Source of the DNA: Thalassospira alkalitolerans | Lineage (GTDB): Bacteria > Pseudomonadota > Alphaproteobacteria > Rhodospirillales > Thalassospiraceae | Direction of reading: 5' to 3' | Length of the DNA: 60,036 bases | Assembly: GCF_002115745.1 (NCBI RefSeq) | Contig: NZ_JFKB01000020.1 | Span: 1 to 60,036 of the forward strand | Shown here: positions 44,409 to 53,869 of the stretch, piece after piece | How positions within the stretch are numbered: position 1 is the first letter of the stretch | How the letters are laid out: each line of letters begins with the position of its first letter | Made by a program: the position numbers and the translations under genes | The notes under the pieces: model-generated | Databases searched by the model: none | What the model saw: only the letters and a program-made list of their open reading frames with translations | What the model was told of the DNA's origin: nothing

Positions 44409-46112
44409 ATGACGCAAGATTTGTTCGACCCGTTCGCCCCCGTGCCCGAAGCCTCGGAAAAACCCGGCAATATGCCGGAATTTTCGGTTTCCGATTTGTC
44501 CAATGCGCTTAAGCGCACGGTCGAGGATGCGTTTTCCTTTGTCCGGGTGCGCGGCGAAATTTCCGGTTTAAAACGCGCAGGCAGCGGTCATTTGTATTTG
44601 GCGCTGAAAGACGATCAGGCCGTGCTTGATGGTGTATGCTGGCGCGGGCAGGCGGCAAAACTTGGTCTGGCCCCCGAAGACGGCATGGAAGTTATCGTTA
44701 CCGGGCGGATCACTACATTTCCCGGGCGATCAAAATACCAGATCGTGATCGAGACAATGGAGGTCGCAGGCGAAGGTGCGCTGCTGAAACTTCTGGAAGA
44801 CCGCAAAAAGAAACTTGCCGCCGAGGGGCTTTTTGACCCGGACCGCAAAAAACCGATCCCGTTCCTGCCCGATGTCATCGGAATCATCACCTCGCCGACC
44901 GGGGCCGTGATCCGCGATATCATGCATCGTCTGCGCGAACGTTTTCCGCGCCGTGTCCTGTTATGGCCGGTGGTGGTTCAGGGCACCGGGGCCGCCGAAC
45001 AGGTGGCCAATGCCGTGCGCGGCTTTAACGATCTTTTGCCCTATGGCAATATTCCGCGCCCGGATGTTTTGATCGTTGCACGTGGCGGCGGATCGCTTGA
45101 AGACCTTTGGGCCTTTAACGAAGAAATCATTGCCCGTGCGGTGGCGGAATCCGATATTCCGGTGATCTCGGCGGTGGGGCATGAAACCGATACCACCCTG
45201 ATTGATTTTGTATCTGACCTGCGTGCGCCAACCCCGACCGGCGCGGCGGAAAAGGTCGTGCCGGTACGCATGGATTTGATCGCGCAGGTGAACGAAGACG
45301 GGCTCCGCCTGACCCAGGCGGTGCGTCGTCTCGGTGTTGAAAAACGAACCGCGCTTGAAAGTCTGGCACGGGGTCTTGGTGATCCGAAACGGATGCTCGA
45401 AGAACGCAGTCAGACCCTTGATAACTGGGCCGACCGGCTGCCACATGCGGCCAGCAGCGTCATGCAAAAGGCCCGTGCCCGCCTGAACGAAACCGCCGCA
45501 CGGCTTGTTAGTCCGCGTGAACAGCTTTCGGAAAAACGCGGACGTCTGGAAAATGCCGGTTTGCGTCTGGATGGTGCGGTGAAATCCGCCATTCAGATGC
45601 AAAAGGCACGGCTTGATAGGGCCGCTGCGGGCTTGCGCCCGGCAAATGCCAAACGTGATATCGCGCGTGATCGTAAACAAATCGATGATCTTGGGCGGCG
45701 TATGACGGCGGCGGTTGGAAACGTCCTGACCCGCGAAACCGAAGGGCTGGTGCGCTATGACCGGCTGCTTGAAAGTTATTCCTATCGCAATGTGTTGAAA
45801 CGCGGCTTTGCGGTTGTGCGCGGGGCCGATGATGGCCTGATTGGCACGGCGGGCGATTTGGTTGCCGGGCATAACTACATTTTGGAAATGCAGGATGGCC
45901 GGGCCGATGTGACCGCCGGTATATCAGCACCAAGTGTCGCTGGTCCGTCTGGAAGTCCAGCGCAAGATCAAAGTACTTCTGTTTCGTCTGACGCAGCGTC
46001 TGATGCGATTGCCACGGCCCCGCCAAAATCATCTGTCAAAACCAATCCTAAACCGGCGCGCAAAAAAGACCCGCGTCCAAAGGGTGATGACAGACAAGGG
46101 AGCCTTCTGTAA
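44409..46112 (+). CDS. xseA: Exodeoxyribonuclease VII large subunit
   Basis: XseA with XseB degrades single-stranded DNA to oligonucleotides in repair. The 567-residue product has the N-terminal OB fold (about 25-120, FSFVRVRGEISGLKRAGSGHLYLALKD in two parts), the catalytic region IGIITSPTGAVIRDI, VARGGGSLEDLWAFN and SAVGHETDTTLIDFVSDLRAPTP in pieces, and a long coiled-coil. The last ~70 residues are a Pro/Ser/Lys-rich extension. The second of two candidate starts (ATG 44409 rather than TTG 44406) is used. Its stop overlaps the next start (TAATG). Confidence 0.95.
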   Translation: MTQDLFDPFAPVPEASEKPGNMPEFSVSDLSNALKRTVEDAFSFVRVRGEISGLKRAGSGHLYLALKDDQAVLDGVCWRGQAAKLGLAPEDGMEVIVTGRITTFPGRSKYQIVIETMEVAGEGALLKLLEDRKKKLAAEGLFDPDRKKPIPFLPDVIGIITSPTGAVIRDIMHRLRERFPRRVLLWPVVVQGTGAAEQVANAVRGFNDLLPYGNIPRPDVLIVARGGGSLEDLWAFNEEIIARAVAESDIPVISAVGHETDTTLIDFVSDLRAPTPTGAAEKVVPVRMDLIAQVNEDGLRLTQAVRRLGVEKRTALESLARGLGDPKRMLEERSQTLDNWADRLPHAASSVMQKARARLNETAARLVSPREQLSEKRGRLENAGLRLDGAVKSAIQMQKARLDRAAAGLRPANAKRDIARDRKQIDDLGRRMTAAVGNVLTRETEGLVRYDRLLESYSYRNVLKRGFAVVRGADDGLIGTAGDLVAGHNYILEMQDGRADVTAGISAPSVAGPSGSPAQDQSTSVSSDAASDAIATAPPKSSVKTNPKPARKKDPRPKGDDRQGSLL

Positions 46113-46975
46113 TGCGTTTGGGATTAACCACGTTTTTGGCCGCAACCGGTTTAATGGCCTCGTCTCTCGGGGCTCTGGCGGCCGAGCCGAGCTATCAGGG
46201 CCAATTCGTTCAGGGCGGCATTGTCTTTGGTCAGGCTGATGCCGGGGCCAGCATCCTTCTTGATGGTAAGGCGATTGATACCATCAACCCGGATGGCGCC
46301 TTTATTCTTGGTTTTCCTCGTGATTACGAAGGTCCGGCAAAACTGATCTTGCACAATCCGGATGGCAGTGCCGAGGAATACGCCTATGACATCGGGGATC
46401 GCGAATTTGATATTCAGCGGATCGACGGCCTGCCGCCCAAAATGGTAACGCCGGATCCGGAAGTCATGGCGCGGATCAAGGATGATTCCCGACAGGCCCG
46501 CGAAGCCCGCGTTGAACGGTTTCCCCAGAAATTCTATGACCATGGTTTTATCTGGCCGGCTCTTGGCCGGATCAGTGGTGTTTACGGATCACAACGTATT
46601 CTAAACGGTCAACCGCGGTCCCCGCATTGGGGGGTTGATATTGCTGTTCCGACCGGGACGCCGGTTGTTGCCCCGGCAGATGGCATTGTCACGCTTGCCC
46701 ATCCCGATATGTATTTTTCCGGGGCGACCCTGTTTATCGATCATGGTCTTGGCATGGTCTCGGCTTTTTTGCATCTGTCGGAAATTGACGTTAAAGTCGG
46801 CGATGTTGTGCATCAGGGCGATGTTATTGCCAAAGTCGGGGCAAGTGGCCGCGCAACCGGCCCGCATCTGGATTGGCGGATCAATGTCGGCGATGCGCGG
46901 GTCGATGCTGCCCTTTTGGTGCCGCCAATGGAAGACGCCGAAAAAGCCGCCAGTGTGATTAAGGCCAATAACTGA
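46112..46975 (+). CDS. Exported M23-family peptidase
   Basis: A 287-residue protein with a signal peptide (cleavage near ALAAE, residue 24), an Ig-like N-domain and a LytM/M23 domain from about 150. The zinc ligands His172 and Asp176 are in HWGVDIA and the active-site His221 in FLHLS. The usual HxH is HLD (His252, Asp254), so the third ligand is Asp. This variant recurs in some proteobacterial M23 proteins and may be active. The predicted role is cutting peptidoglycan cross-links. It overlaps the xseA stop by one base. Confidence 0.88.
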   Translation: MRLGLTTFLAATGLMASSLGALAAEPSYQGQFVQGGIVFGQADAGASILLDGKAIDTINPDGAFILGFPRDYEGPAKLILHNPDGSAEEYAYDIGDREFDIQRIDGLPPKMVTPDPEVMARIKDDSRQAREARVERFPQKFYDHGFIWPALGRISGVYGSQRILNGQPRSPHWGVDIAVPTGTPVVAPADGIVTLAHPDMYFSGATLFIDHGLGMVSAFLHLSEIDVKVGDVVHQGDVIAKVGASGRATGPHLDWRINVGDARVDAALLVPPMEDAEKAASVIKANN

Positions 46976-47004
46976 CAATCGGGAAACAACAGGAAACGTT
47001 TGCG

Positions 47005-48552
47005 ATGAAAAAGCACGGGGCCGTCGCCGCAGGACATGATGTTACCGCACGCGCGGCTGCGGATGTGCTGGGCGCGGGCGGGAATGCTTTTGATGCCGTG
47101 ATTGCGGCGATGTGGGCGGCCTGTGTTGCCGAACCGGTTTTGGCATCATTGGGTGGTGGCGGTTTTGTCATGACCCGCCCGGCGGGAAAACCGCCGCAAC
47201 TTTATGATTTCTTTGTTGAAACCCCGCTTGCCAAACGCCCGCGCGAAGAACTTGAATTTGAAAGTTGCATTGCAAGCTTTGCCGGGGGCGTCACCCAGGA
47301 ATTTCACGGCGGATATGGTTCGGTTGCGACACCGGGCGTTGTCGCCGGGATGTTCAAACTTCATGACGATCTTGGCACGTTGCCGATGGCGACCCTTGGC
47401 GAACCGGCCCTTGTTGCGGCGCGTGGTGGCATCGAACTGAATGCGTTTCAACGCTATGTGATGGGGATCGTGACACCGCTTTTAGCCTTTTCCGCCGATA
47501 GCCGTTTGGTCTTTGGCAAACCCGGCCATCAGGACGCAGATGGATTTGACTTGCTGGACGAGGGGGATCTGCACCACCAACCCGATCTGGCTGACAGTAT
47601 CGACTATTTGCTGCGGACTGGGGCGGATGGATTTTATCACGGTGATCTTGGCCATGCGCTTGTTACTGAATGCCGGGAATATGGTGGCTATCTGAGCGGC
47701 CGGGACCTGGCTGATTATCGTGTGCTGCTGCGTGATCCGATCTTGATTGCCGGGCGCAAGGGCCGGTTTGTTTTAAATCCACCACCGGCATCGGGCGGGG
47801 TTTTGGTCGGATTTGGCCTTAAACTGGCACGTGATGTTGAATTGGGCGCATTCGGATCATTGCGCCATCTTGAAGCTATTTCACGTATTCTGCATGCGAC
47901 CGGCCTTGTACGTAGTGAATATGGTGCCAGCCCGACAATCCTTGCCGACGAGTTTTGTGAATCTTATCGAACCATGATTGGTGAACGTCCGCTCAGCCAA
48001 AATGGTACCACCCATATTTCGGTGGTTGATGGGGATGGCAATCTGGCATCCGCGACCTTGTCAAACGGATCAAGTTCCGGGCGGATGGTGCCGGGAACCG
48101 GGATCATGTTGAATAATATGCTGGGCGAAGCTGATTTGTCCCCTGATGGTTTTCATCACTGGCCCTGCGGGGTTCGCATGACATCAATGATGACACCAGC
48201 CCTTTATCTGGCGATGAATGGGGATGCGATTGCGCTGGGGTCTGGCGGGTCAAACCGCATCCGATCGACCATGATGCAGGTGATGCTTAATATTGATGCT
48301 TTTGACATGACCCTGCATGGGGCAGTGGCGGCGCCGCGTCTGCATGTCGAAGACGATCTTCTATCGGTTGAACCGGGCTTTGATGCCGCGTTGCTTGATG
48401 GGCTGGGTCTTGAAGACCAGCATCGTTGGGACGCCGAGGACATGTTTTTTGGCGGGGTTCATGCCGCCAAGGTCAGTGCCGATGGACAAAAATTCAGTGC
48501 TGTCGGCGACGCCCGGCGCAATGGCCATCAGATCGTGATTGCCCCAGATTGA
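47005..48552 (+). CDS. Gamma-glutamyltransferase-family Ntn hydrolase, no signal peptide
   Basis: A 515-residue GGT-like protein: HDVTARAAADVLGAGGNAFDA and EPVLASLGGGGF at the start, the nucleophile Thr in NGTTHISVVDGDGN, and later GGSNRIRSTMMQV. GGT enzymes cleave gamma-glutamyl bonds such as that of glutathione after self-cleavage before the Thr. Most bacterial GGTs are periplasmic; this one begins MKKHGAVAAGHD with no export signal, so it may act in the cytoplasm. It follows the M23 gene by 29 bases and is probably co-transcribed. Confidence 0.87.
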   Translation: MKKHGAVAAGHDVTARAAADVLGAGGNAFDAVIAAMWAACVAEPVLASLGGGGFVMTRPAGKPPQLYDFFVETPLAKRPREELEFESCIASFAGGVTQEFHGGYGSVATPGVVAGMFKLHDDLGTLPMATLGEPALVAARGGIELNAFQRYVMGIVTPLLAFSADSRLVFGKPGHQDADGFDLLDEGDLHHQPDLADSIDYLLRTGADGFYHGDLGHALVTECREYGGYLSGRDLADYRVLLRDPILIAGRKGRFVLNPPPASGGVLVGFGLKLARDVELGAFGSLRHLEAISRILHATGLVRSEYGASPTILADEFCESYRTMIGERPLSQNGTTHISVVDGDGNLASATLSNGSSSGRMVPGTGIMLNNMLGEADLSPDGFHHWPCGVRMTSMMTPALYLAMNGDAIALGSGGSNRIRSTMMQVMLNIDAFDMTLHGAVAAPRLHVEDDLLSVEPGFDAALLDGLGLEDQHRWDAEDMFFGGVHAAKVSADGQKFSAVGDARRNGHQIVIAPD

Positions 48553-48644
48553 TTTCGCCTCTGGCGCCAGTAGCTGGAGCTTTCTGCCTCTGATATCTGC
48601 TGCCTTCTGCAGCCCGTTGGGCGGTACAGGGTAGGTATCGGTGC

Positions 48645-49133
48645 TTATTGACGCGGAATTTCATCGGCCGCCCGCACATCAAGCAACGGGGCAGCATCGA
48701 TGTTTTCGGCATTCATCATGGTTGCGACACGTTGCATGGATGACAAAAGCTGTGTCTTTTCCCAATTGGGCAGGGCATCGAACTGCGAAATGAATTCTTC
48801 ATGCAACATGGTTGGCGCCGCCCGAAGGATTTCGCGACCGGTATCGGTCAGAACGGTATTAACCACGCGCTTGTCGGTTGTGCTGCGTCGTCGTTCGGCC
48901 AGATTGCGCTGTTCCAGTCGGTTCAGGATTGTTGTGACGGTCGCCTGACTAAGCGATACATGGTTGGAAATCCGACGGACGGTGACGTTCTGTAATTCAT
49001 CAATGGCGCGTAAAACCATGACTTGCGGGATGGTCAGTCCGCACACCTTCATCATCCGTTTGGAATGAAGATCTGTGGCGCGGATGATCTGGCGCAGGGC
49101 GACCAGAATGTCCTGCCAATAGGCCTGTGTCAT
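48645..49133 (-). CDS. MarR-family transcriptional regulator
   Basis: A 162-residue winged-helix regulator: LTIPQVMVLRAIDEL, recognition helix in VSLSQATVTTILNRLEQRNL, and wing with RRSTTDKRVVNTVLTDTG. ATG 49133 is chosen because AAGGA lies seven bases upstream; ATG 49166 is possible. It converges with the GGT-like gene and has no clear partner gene, so its targets are unknown. Confidence 0.9.
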   Translation of the reverse strand: MTQAYWQDILVALRQIIRATDLHSKRMMKVCGLTIPQVMVLRAIDELQNVTVRRISNHVSLSQATVTTILNRLEQRNLAERRRSTTDKRVVNTVLTDTGREILRAAPTMLHEEFISQFDALPNWEKTQLLSSMQRVATMMNAENIDAAPLLDVRAADEIPRQ

Positions 49134-49229
49134 GGCGCTTTCCTTGGATGATATTTCCAAAGTCATTCGGTAACGGGCTTTGCGTGGTTTATCAATGTTA
49201 TTTGTCTTGGGACAAAGTTCTGTTTCGGA

Positions 49230-49829
49230 TCAATTGGCGCGAACCCGGCGCAAAAGCAAAAATATCAGCGCAAAGATAAATATCAGCGCAACGGCAACAG
49301 CCCCGATCAACATTGCCTGTTTCAGGCGTAAATTATATTCCTGTTTGCGTTCGACATAGACAATAACCTGGCGGCGCAGCTGATCCATTTCCGGGGTGAT
49401 GTCAAAACTTGTCCGATAAAGTTTGGCACCGGCGCGTGACAGCAGATCGTTGATCTTGTTCAGGCGCTCATTGAACATGGCAAACCGTTCTTCGGTTGCG
49501 GCCAGTTCGTCCATCGGGTTGTCGTCAGCCTTGTTGTTGCGCACAATCGACAATGCGGGTTGTGCCAGATCGCCATAATCTTCCCGCATGCAATCAGACA
49601 GCGACTTCTTGTCGATATTACCACCGCATTCAATCGGCCGGTCGCCAAACTGTTCAAGCGCATCGCTAAGATATGCCTGCAATTGCTGATCAAGTTCGGC
49701 AATTTGCACGCGAACTTGTTTTGAAATTTTTTCGATCTTGCCGGTGTCCCCTTCCAGCGCAAATGATGGCCAGACAGCAAACAGCGATGCGGCGATGATG
49801 GCGAAAACGGGGACGAAGAAGCGCAGCAA
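49230..49829 (-). CDS. Uncharacterised envelope protein with C-terminal membrane anchor
   Basis: I do not recognise a family. The 199-residue product has a signal peptide (to about PSFALEG, residue 26), an alpha-helical, probably coiled-coil periplasmic part with two cysteines (IECGG, SDCMRE) that could form a disulfide, and a C-terminal helix AMLIGAVAVALIFIFALIF followed by RRVRAN. That makes it a tail-anchored periplasmic protein. It stands alone between the MarR gene and the lipid A operon. Confidence 0.7.
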   Translation of the reverse strand: MLRFFVPVFAIIAASLFAVWPSFALEGDTGKIEKISKQVRVQIAELDQQLQAYLSDALEQFGDRPIECGGNIDKKSLSDCMREDYGDLAQPALSIVRNNKADDNPMDELAATEERFAMFNERLNKINDLLSRAGAKLYRTSFDITPEMDQLRRQVIVYVERKQEYNLRLKQAMLIGAVAVALIFIFALIFLLLRRVRAN

Positions 49830-49960
49830 AAGGTTGTTCCCTGCAGAAGATGGCGGTCACGACGGCAATTGTATTCACAATCACACTGGAAATCATATTG
49901 TCCCATCAGTCTGGGGCAAGGTCGTTCCAATTCAGTTAACGCCAGGGAGCTAAATGATGA

Positions 49961-50860
49961 TCAGCTCGGCCAGCGTTTATGCAGCCACAACCATTGTGCC
50001 GGACGTTCGCGGATCCAGCTTTCCATGATCGCGTTGACCTCGGTCATAACGCGCAGGTTATCTGCCTTGGGATCATCGGTTTTCGTGATGTTCAGATCGG
50101 GGTAAAACGTCATGCGGAAATGCGCACCGTCAAGCCGTTCAATCCGTACTGGAATGACCGGGCATTCGTAACGCAAGGCAAATTGTGCCAATGCCGGTGC
50201 GGTCATCGCATCCCGGCCAAAAAATGGTACTGCAATCCCGTTGTTAAGTTTCTGATCAACCAGCATGGCTGCATGGCCACCCTTTTTCAAAAAGGCCGCG
50301 TATTTGCGCGCTCCCGGCGCTCCTTTGGGGACCAATTCACCGCGAAATCCCTTGCGGACGCTTTTGAAAAGCCTGTCGACCCACGGGTTATCCGGCGCGC
50401 GATAGATGGTCATCATATCAAGATCAAGCGCGTCACTGATTTTGGTCGAAACTTCCCAATTGCCCATATGCCCGGTGAAAAACAATCCCGGTTTGTCGTC
50501 ATCCTTGGTCGCAAGGCCATTTTCAAGGCCGACAACCTCAAGCCGCGGAGTGCCGCATTTCAAATAGGGGAGATGCGGGATTTCAGCCACACTGCGGCCA
50601 AGATTTTCCCACATATCGGTAATGATGGCTTCGATTTCTTCCGGTGATTTTTCCGGAAATGCCTTGATCAGGTTATTGCGCGCTTTTTTGGTCTGGCCAA
50701 TCTTGGGCCCGATTTTGCGCAGCAGCCAGCCGCCGATGGCGGATGCCAGATCAATCGGCAGAACCCGGAAAACGCCAAACAGAAAATAAGCCCCGATCCC
50801 CTGCATCGGATGGGAAAGGTATTTCTGGCGTGCCTTGTAAAATGTGTTGCGTTCAGCCAT
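49961..50860 (-). CDS. Lipid A late acyltransferase (LpxL/LpxM/HtrB-like)
   Basis: A ~299-residue membrane-associated enzyme that would add a secondary acyl chain to Kdo-lipid A. The HX4(D/E) catalytic motif is GHMGNWE (about residue 130), followed by TIYRAPDNP, a GARK region, AAMLVDQKLNNGI and a late EWLWLHKRW-like motif (QWLWLHKRW). ATG 50860 is preferred over GTG 50875. It overlaps the lpxK stop by eight bases and closes the lipid A operon. Confidence 0.9.
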   Translation of the reverse strand: MAERNTFYKARQKYLSHPMQGIGAYFLFGVFRVLPIDLASAIGGWLLRKIGPKIGQTKKARNNLIKAFPEKSPEEIEAIITDMWENLGRSVAEIPHLPYLKCGTPRLEVVGLENGLATKDDDKPGLFFTGHMGNWEVSTKISDALDLDMMTIYRAPDNPWVDRLFKSVRKGFRGELVPKGAPGARKYAAFLKKGGHAAMLVDQKLNNGIAVPFFGRDAMTAPALAQFALRYECPVIPVRIERLDGAHFRMTFYPDLNITKTDDPKADNLRVMTEVNAIMESWIRERPAQWLWLHKRWPS

Positions 50861-51824
50861 CGGATAATACTGCACTCACTATGTTTACAAGCTGTTCCGG
50901 GGCGTCGAATTCCAACCGGATACCAAGCGCGCTTATGCCGTCGCGCTCGGCACTTGGCAAACGCATCAGGTCCTTTTCTGTGGTGACAAGGTCCGCATCT
51001 TGTGATGTTGCCTTGTGTCGAAGGGCCGCAAGCTCGTCCTTGTGAAAGACATGATGGTCGGCAAAATCGACTGTTTCAACGATGTTGGCCTCAACCGCGC
51101 GCAAGCTGTCATAAAATTTGGCCGGGCGGCCGATCCCGGCAAATGCCACAACCCGGCGTCCGGTAAAGGCCGGGCCATTACGGGCAACAACACGGGCGCG
51201 TAAAATCGGTACTGATGCGGGGAGGGTATCTAAAAATGCCGGATTGCCGTCGCCAATCAAAATGATCGCCCGGATTTTTGCCAATCCCTGTTCCAGTGTT
51301 TCGCGCATTGGCCCCGCCGGAATGACCCGGCCATTGCCAATGCCAAAACCGCTATCGATTACGGCAAAGCTGCAATCCTTGATCACCGACGGGTTTTGCA
51401 ATCCGTCATCCAAAATGATTGCCTGCGCCCCGGCGTTACAGGCGGCCTCGGCCCCGATACCGCGATCGCGTGAAATCCATGCCGGACCGCTTTGCGCCAG
51501 CAATAATGGCTCGTCCCCAACATCGCTTGCGGTATCCTTGGTTGGATCAACCTGGTGGGGGCCTGCCAATTTGCCGCCATAACCGCGGCTCAGGAAATGG
51601 GCTTCAACGCCAAGGTCGCGCAAGGTCTGATAAAGAGCCTGTGCGGTTGGCGTTTTCCCAGCCCCGCCGATGGTGAAATTCCCGACACAGAACACCTTGC
51701 ATCCCGGATGGCGCATGGTGGTTGTCATGGCACGAATGCCTGCCCCGGCACGCCAAAGCCATGATAAGGGGGAGAGGGCGCGCGCCATCATCGCGTCAGT
51801 CTGCCAGAAATCAGGCGCGCGCAT
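50853..51824 (-). CDS. lpxK: Tetraacyldisaccharide 4'-kinase
   Basis: LpxK phosphorylates the 4' position of the lipid A disaccharide on the inner membrane. The ~323-residue product has the family N-terminus MRAPDFWQTDAMMARALSP, the P-loop NFTIGGAGKTPT, LSRGYGG, VGDEPLLLA and LDDGLQNPSV. ATG 51824 has AAGGAGG six bases upstream; the open frame back to 52004 is only waaA read in another frame. It overlaps waaA by 14 bases. Confidence 0.96.
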   Translation of the reverse strand: MRAPDFWQTDAMMARALSPLSWLWRAGAGIRAMTTTMRHPGCKVFCVGNFTIGGAGKTPTAQALYQTLRDLGVEAHFLSRGYGGKLAGPHQVDPTKDTASDVGDEPLLLAQSGPAWISRDRGIGAEAACNAGAQAIILDDGLQNPSVIKDCSFAVIDSGFGIGNGRVIPAGPMRETLEQGLAKIRAIILIGDGNPAFLDTLPASVPILRARVVARNGPAFTGRRVVAFAGIGRPAKFYDSLRAVEANIVETVDFADHHVFHKDELAALRHKATSQDADLVTTEKDLMRLPSAERDGISALGIRLEFDAPEQLVNIVSAVLSDG

Positions 51825-53100
51825 TGGCGGCCTCCTTGTCGAGCAATACCGTGATGGCATCAAGTGTCCGGTCAAGGACTTCGGCCTTGGAATTGGCATA
51901 GGTCCGGGCGGCTTTGGCCAGTTCCGCCGTGGTTGCGGGCTGTGCCAAAAGTGAACTGACCTGACGTGCCAGATCGTCAATATCGCTAACCGGACGGCAG
52001 GCATGGGCGGCTAACATTTCGCGGCTGATGTCGGCGAAATTGCTCATATCCGGGCCATGCAGGATGGCGCATCCAAGCCGGGCCGGTTCCAGCGGGTTTT
52101 GTCCGCCACCCGATGCGCAAAGCGATTTGCCAATCAGGCAGATCGGCGACAGGCGGTAATAAAGCCCCATCTCGCCCATCGTATCGCCCAGATAGACATC
52201 GATGTCATCGGTGATTTTTTGTCCCAGACTGCGGCGCGCGATGCGTAATCCCGTTGATGCGAGTTCTTCTGCGATTGCGTCGGCGCGATTAGGATGGCGC
52301 GGGACAATAATCGTCAAAAGGTTCTTGTGTTGCAGGCCAAGCGCCTGATGAACCTGTGCACAGGCCATTTCTTCGCCGTCAAATGTGCTGGCGCCAAGCC
52401 ATACCGGGCGATTTGCAATCTGTTGCAAAAGTTCGTTCAAGGCATCGGGGTCAACCGGTAACGGCGGGGCGGCGAATTTCAGATTGCCAACCGCACGGAC
52501 ATTGCCCGCACCAAGCGCGACAAACCGGTCGGTTTCTTCGCTGCCCTGCGTCAGGATCAGGTCAAAAGCGGCAATCACCGGTTTGATAAAGGACGGAAAC
52601 CGCAAATAGCTTTTGAAACTGCGTGACGAAATCCGGCCATTGACCAGTGCTAGCCGCGTACCGGCCTTTTTTGCCTTGGTCAGGATGTTGGGCCAGAAAT
52701 CGCTTTCAAGCCAAAGCGCCACATCGGGTTTCCAGTGATGCAAAAACCGCGCGACACAGACTTGGCGGTCAATCGGGATGAATTGGTGGATCACGCCCTT
52801 GGGCAGGCGTTGATGCATCATGGTGGCCGAGGTGACCGTACCGGTCGTCACCAGAATGGATATATCGGGAAACCGTTTGCGGATTTCATCAATCACCGGC
52901 AAGGCCGAAAGTGATTCGCCAACACTTGCCCCATGAATCCAGACAAGCTTGCCGTTCGGGCGTAATGCACTTGGATGGCCAAATCGTTCCCCAATGCGCC
53001 CGGCATCTTCTTTGCCGCGTTTCTTGCGGCGTAGAAGATACAAACCAAGGACTGGACCCAGAAGCCGTGTCGCCACGCGATAAGCGTAAAACAGGCTCAT
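51811..53100 (-). CDS. waaA: 3-deoxy-D-manno-octulosonic acid (Kdo) transferase
   Basis: WaaA adds Kdo to lipid IVA at the inner membrane. The 429-residue product has an N-terminal anchor (YRVATRLLGPVLGLYLL), the glycine-rich acceptor loop IHGASVGESLSALPV, LESDFWPN, and the donor-domain motif LIGKSL..GGQNPLEPARLGC. It is in GT30 by resemblance. It overlaps the DUF374 gene by four bases (ATGA) and precedes lpxK. Confidence 0.96.
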   Translation of the reverse strand: MSLFYAYRVATRLLGPVLGLYLLRRKKRGKEDAGRIGERFGHPSALRPNGKLVWIHGASVGESLSALPVIDEIRKRFPDISILVTTGTVTSATMMHQRLPKGVIHQFIPIDRQVCVARFLHHWKPDVALWLESDFWPNILTKAKKAGTRLALVNGRISSRSFKSYLRFPSFIKPVIAAFDLILTQGSEETDRFVALGAGNVRAVGNLKFAAPPLPVDPDALNELLQQIANRPVWLGASTFDGEEMACAQVHQALGLQHKNLLTIIVPRHPNRADAIAEELASTGLRIARRSLGQKITDDIDVYLGDTMGEMGLYYRLSPICLIGKSLCASGGGQNPLEPARLGCAILHGPDMSNFADISREMLAAHACRPVSDIDDLARQVSSLLAQPATTAELAKAARTYANSKAEVLDRTLDAITVLLDKEAANARA

Positions 53101-53864
53101 GCCTTGCGATCCTCTGGCGGCCGTTCTGACCGTTTAAGTTTCGGTCCTTCATCCGCACCTGCCGGTTCAATTACGGGCAGGCCAAGGCTTCGGTCTGTGT
53201 CTTGGGTCAGTTGCGTCAGGGCCGTTTCGACTTCAAGGCGTTTGGCCTCAATCCCGGCATCATCAAGATCGCGGTCAACGAAAACCGGTTCGCCCCAGTG
53301 AAAGGTTCCACGGGAAAATGGCAACCCCAGAACAAACAGATCCCAACTGTTAAAAATCTTGCGGCGTGATGATGAATAGGTCAGCGGCAGGATAGGGACT
53401 TCGGCAAGGCGCGCAGCCTGGACAATGCCGTCGGTGGCCCGCATGCGTGGTCCGCGCGGGCCATCCGGGGTAATGCCGATGGTTTTGCCAGCTTTCAGGG
53501 TTCTCAGGATGGCGCGCAATGCCGCAGCCCCTCCTTTGCCCTTGCCGGTCGACCCGGCAATGGTTTCGATATCAAAATGCGAAATGGTTCGCGAAATGAT
53601 CTGACCATCGCGATGCGATGAAATCAGCATTCGAAACGGGATATCCCCCACCGTTGATCGCCATGCATAGGGCATCATCAACAGGCGCTGATGCCAAAAG
53701 GCGACGATAAAGGGTTTGCCATCCTTGATCAGCTGGCGCGGGACATCGCTCCCTTTGACCTGCCAGCGGCCAGACGCATGCACCAGACGCATGTAATTAG
53801 CTGCCAGCCAGCACAGGCTGGCGCGCATTTGATCGCTTTTGAGTATCCGTTTATACCAGCGCAA
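53097..53864 (-). CDS. DUF374 lysophospholipid-acyltransferase-like protein
   Basis: A 255-residue protein of the DUF374 family, often found between msbA and waaA in alphaproteobacteria. It has an acyltransferase-like fold: AFWHQRLLMMPY (the HQ/HX4D region), SSHRDGQIIS, GSTGKGKGGAAALR and ITPDGPRGPRM, the usual DUF374 motifs. The substrate is unproven; a lipid A or phospholipid precursor is inferred from context. The ~25-residue charged tail is probably disordered. It lies five bases after msbA. Confidence 0.88.
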   Translation of the reverse strand: MRWYKRILKSDQMRASLCWLAANYMRLVHASGRWQVKGSDVPRQLIKDGKPFIVAFWHQRLLMMPYAWRSTVGDIPFRMLISSHRDGQIISRTISHFDIETIAGSTGKGKGGAAALRAILRTLKAGKTIGITPDGPRGPRMRATDGIVQAARLAEVPILPLTYSSSRRKIFNSWDLFVLGLPFSRGTFHWGEPVFVDRDLDDAGIEAKRLEVETALTQLTQDTDRSLGLPVIEPAGADEGPKLKRSERPPEDRKA

Positions 53865-53869
53865 ATCGG

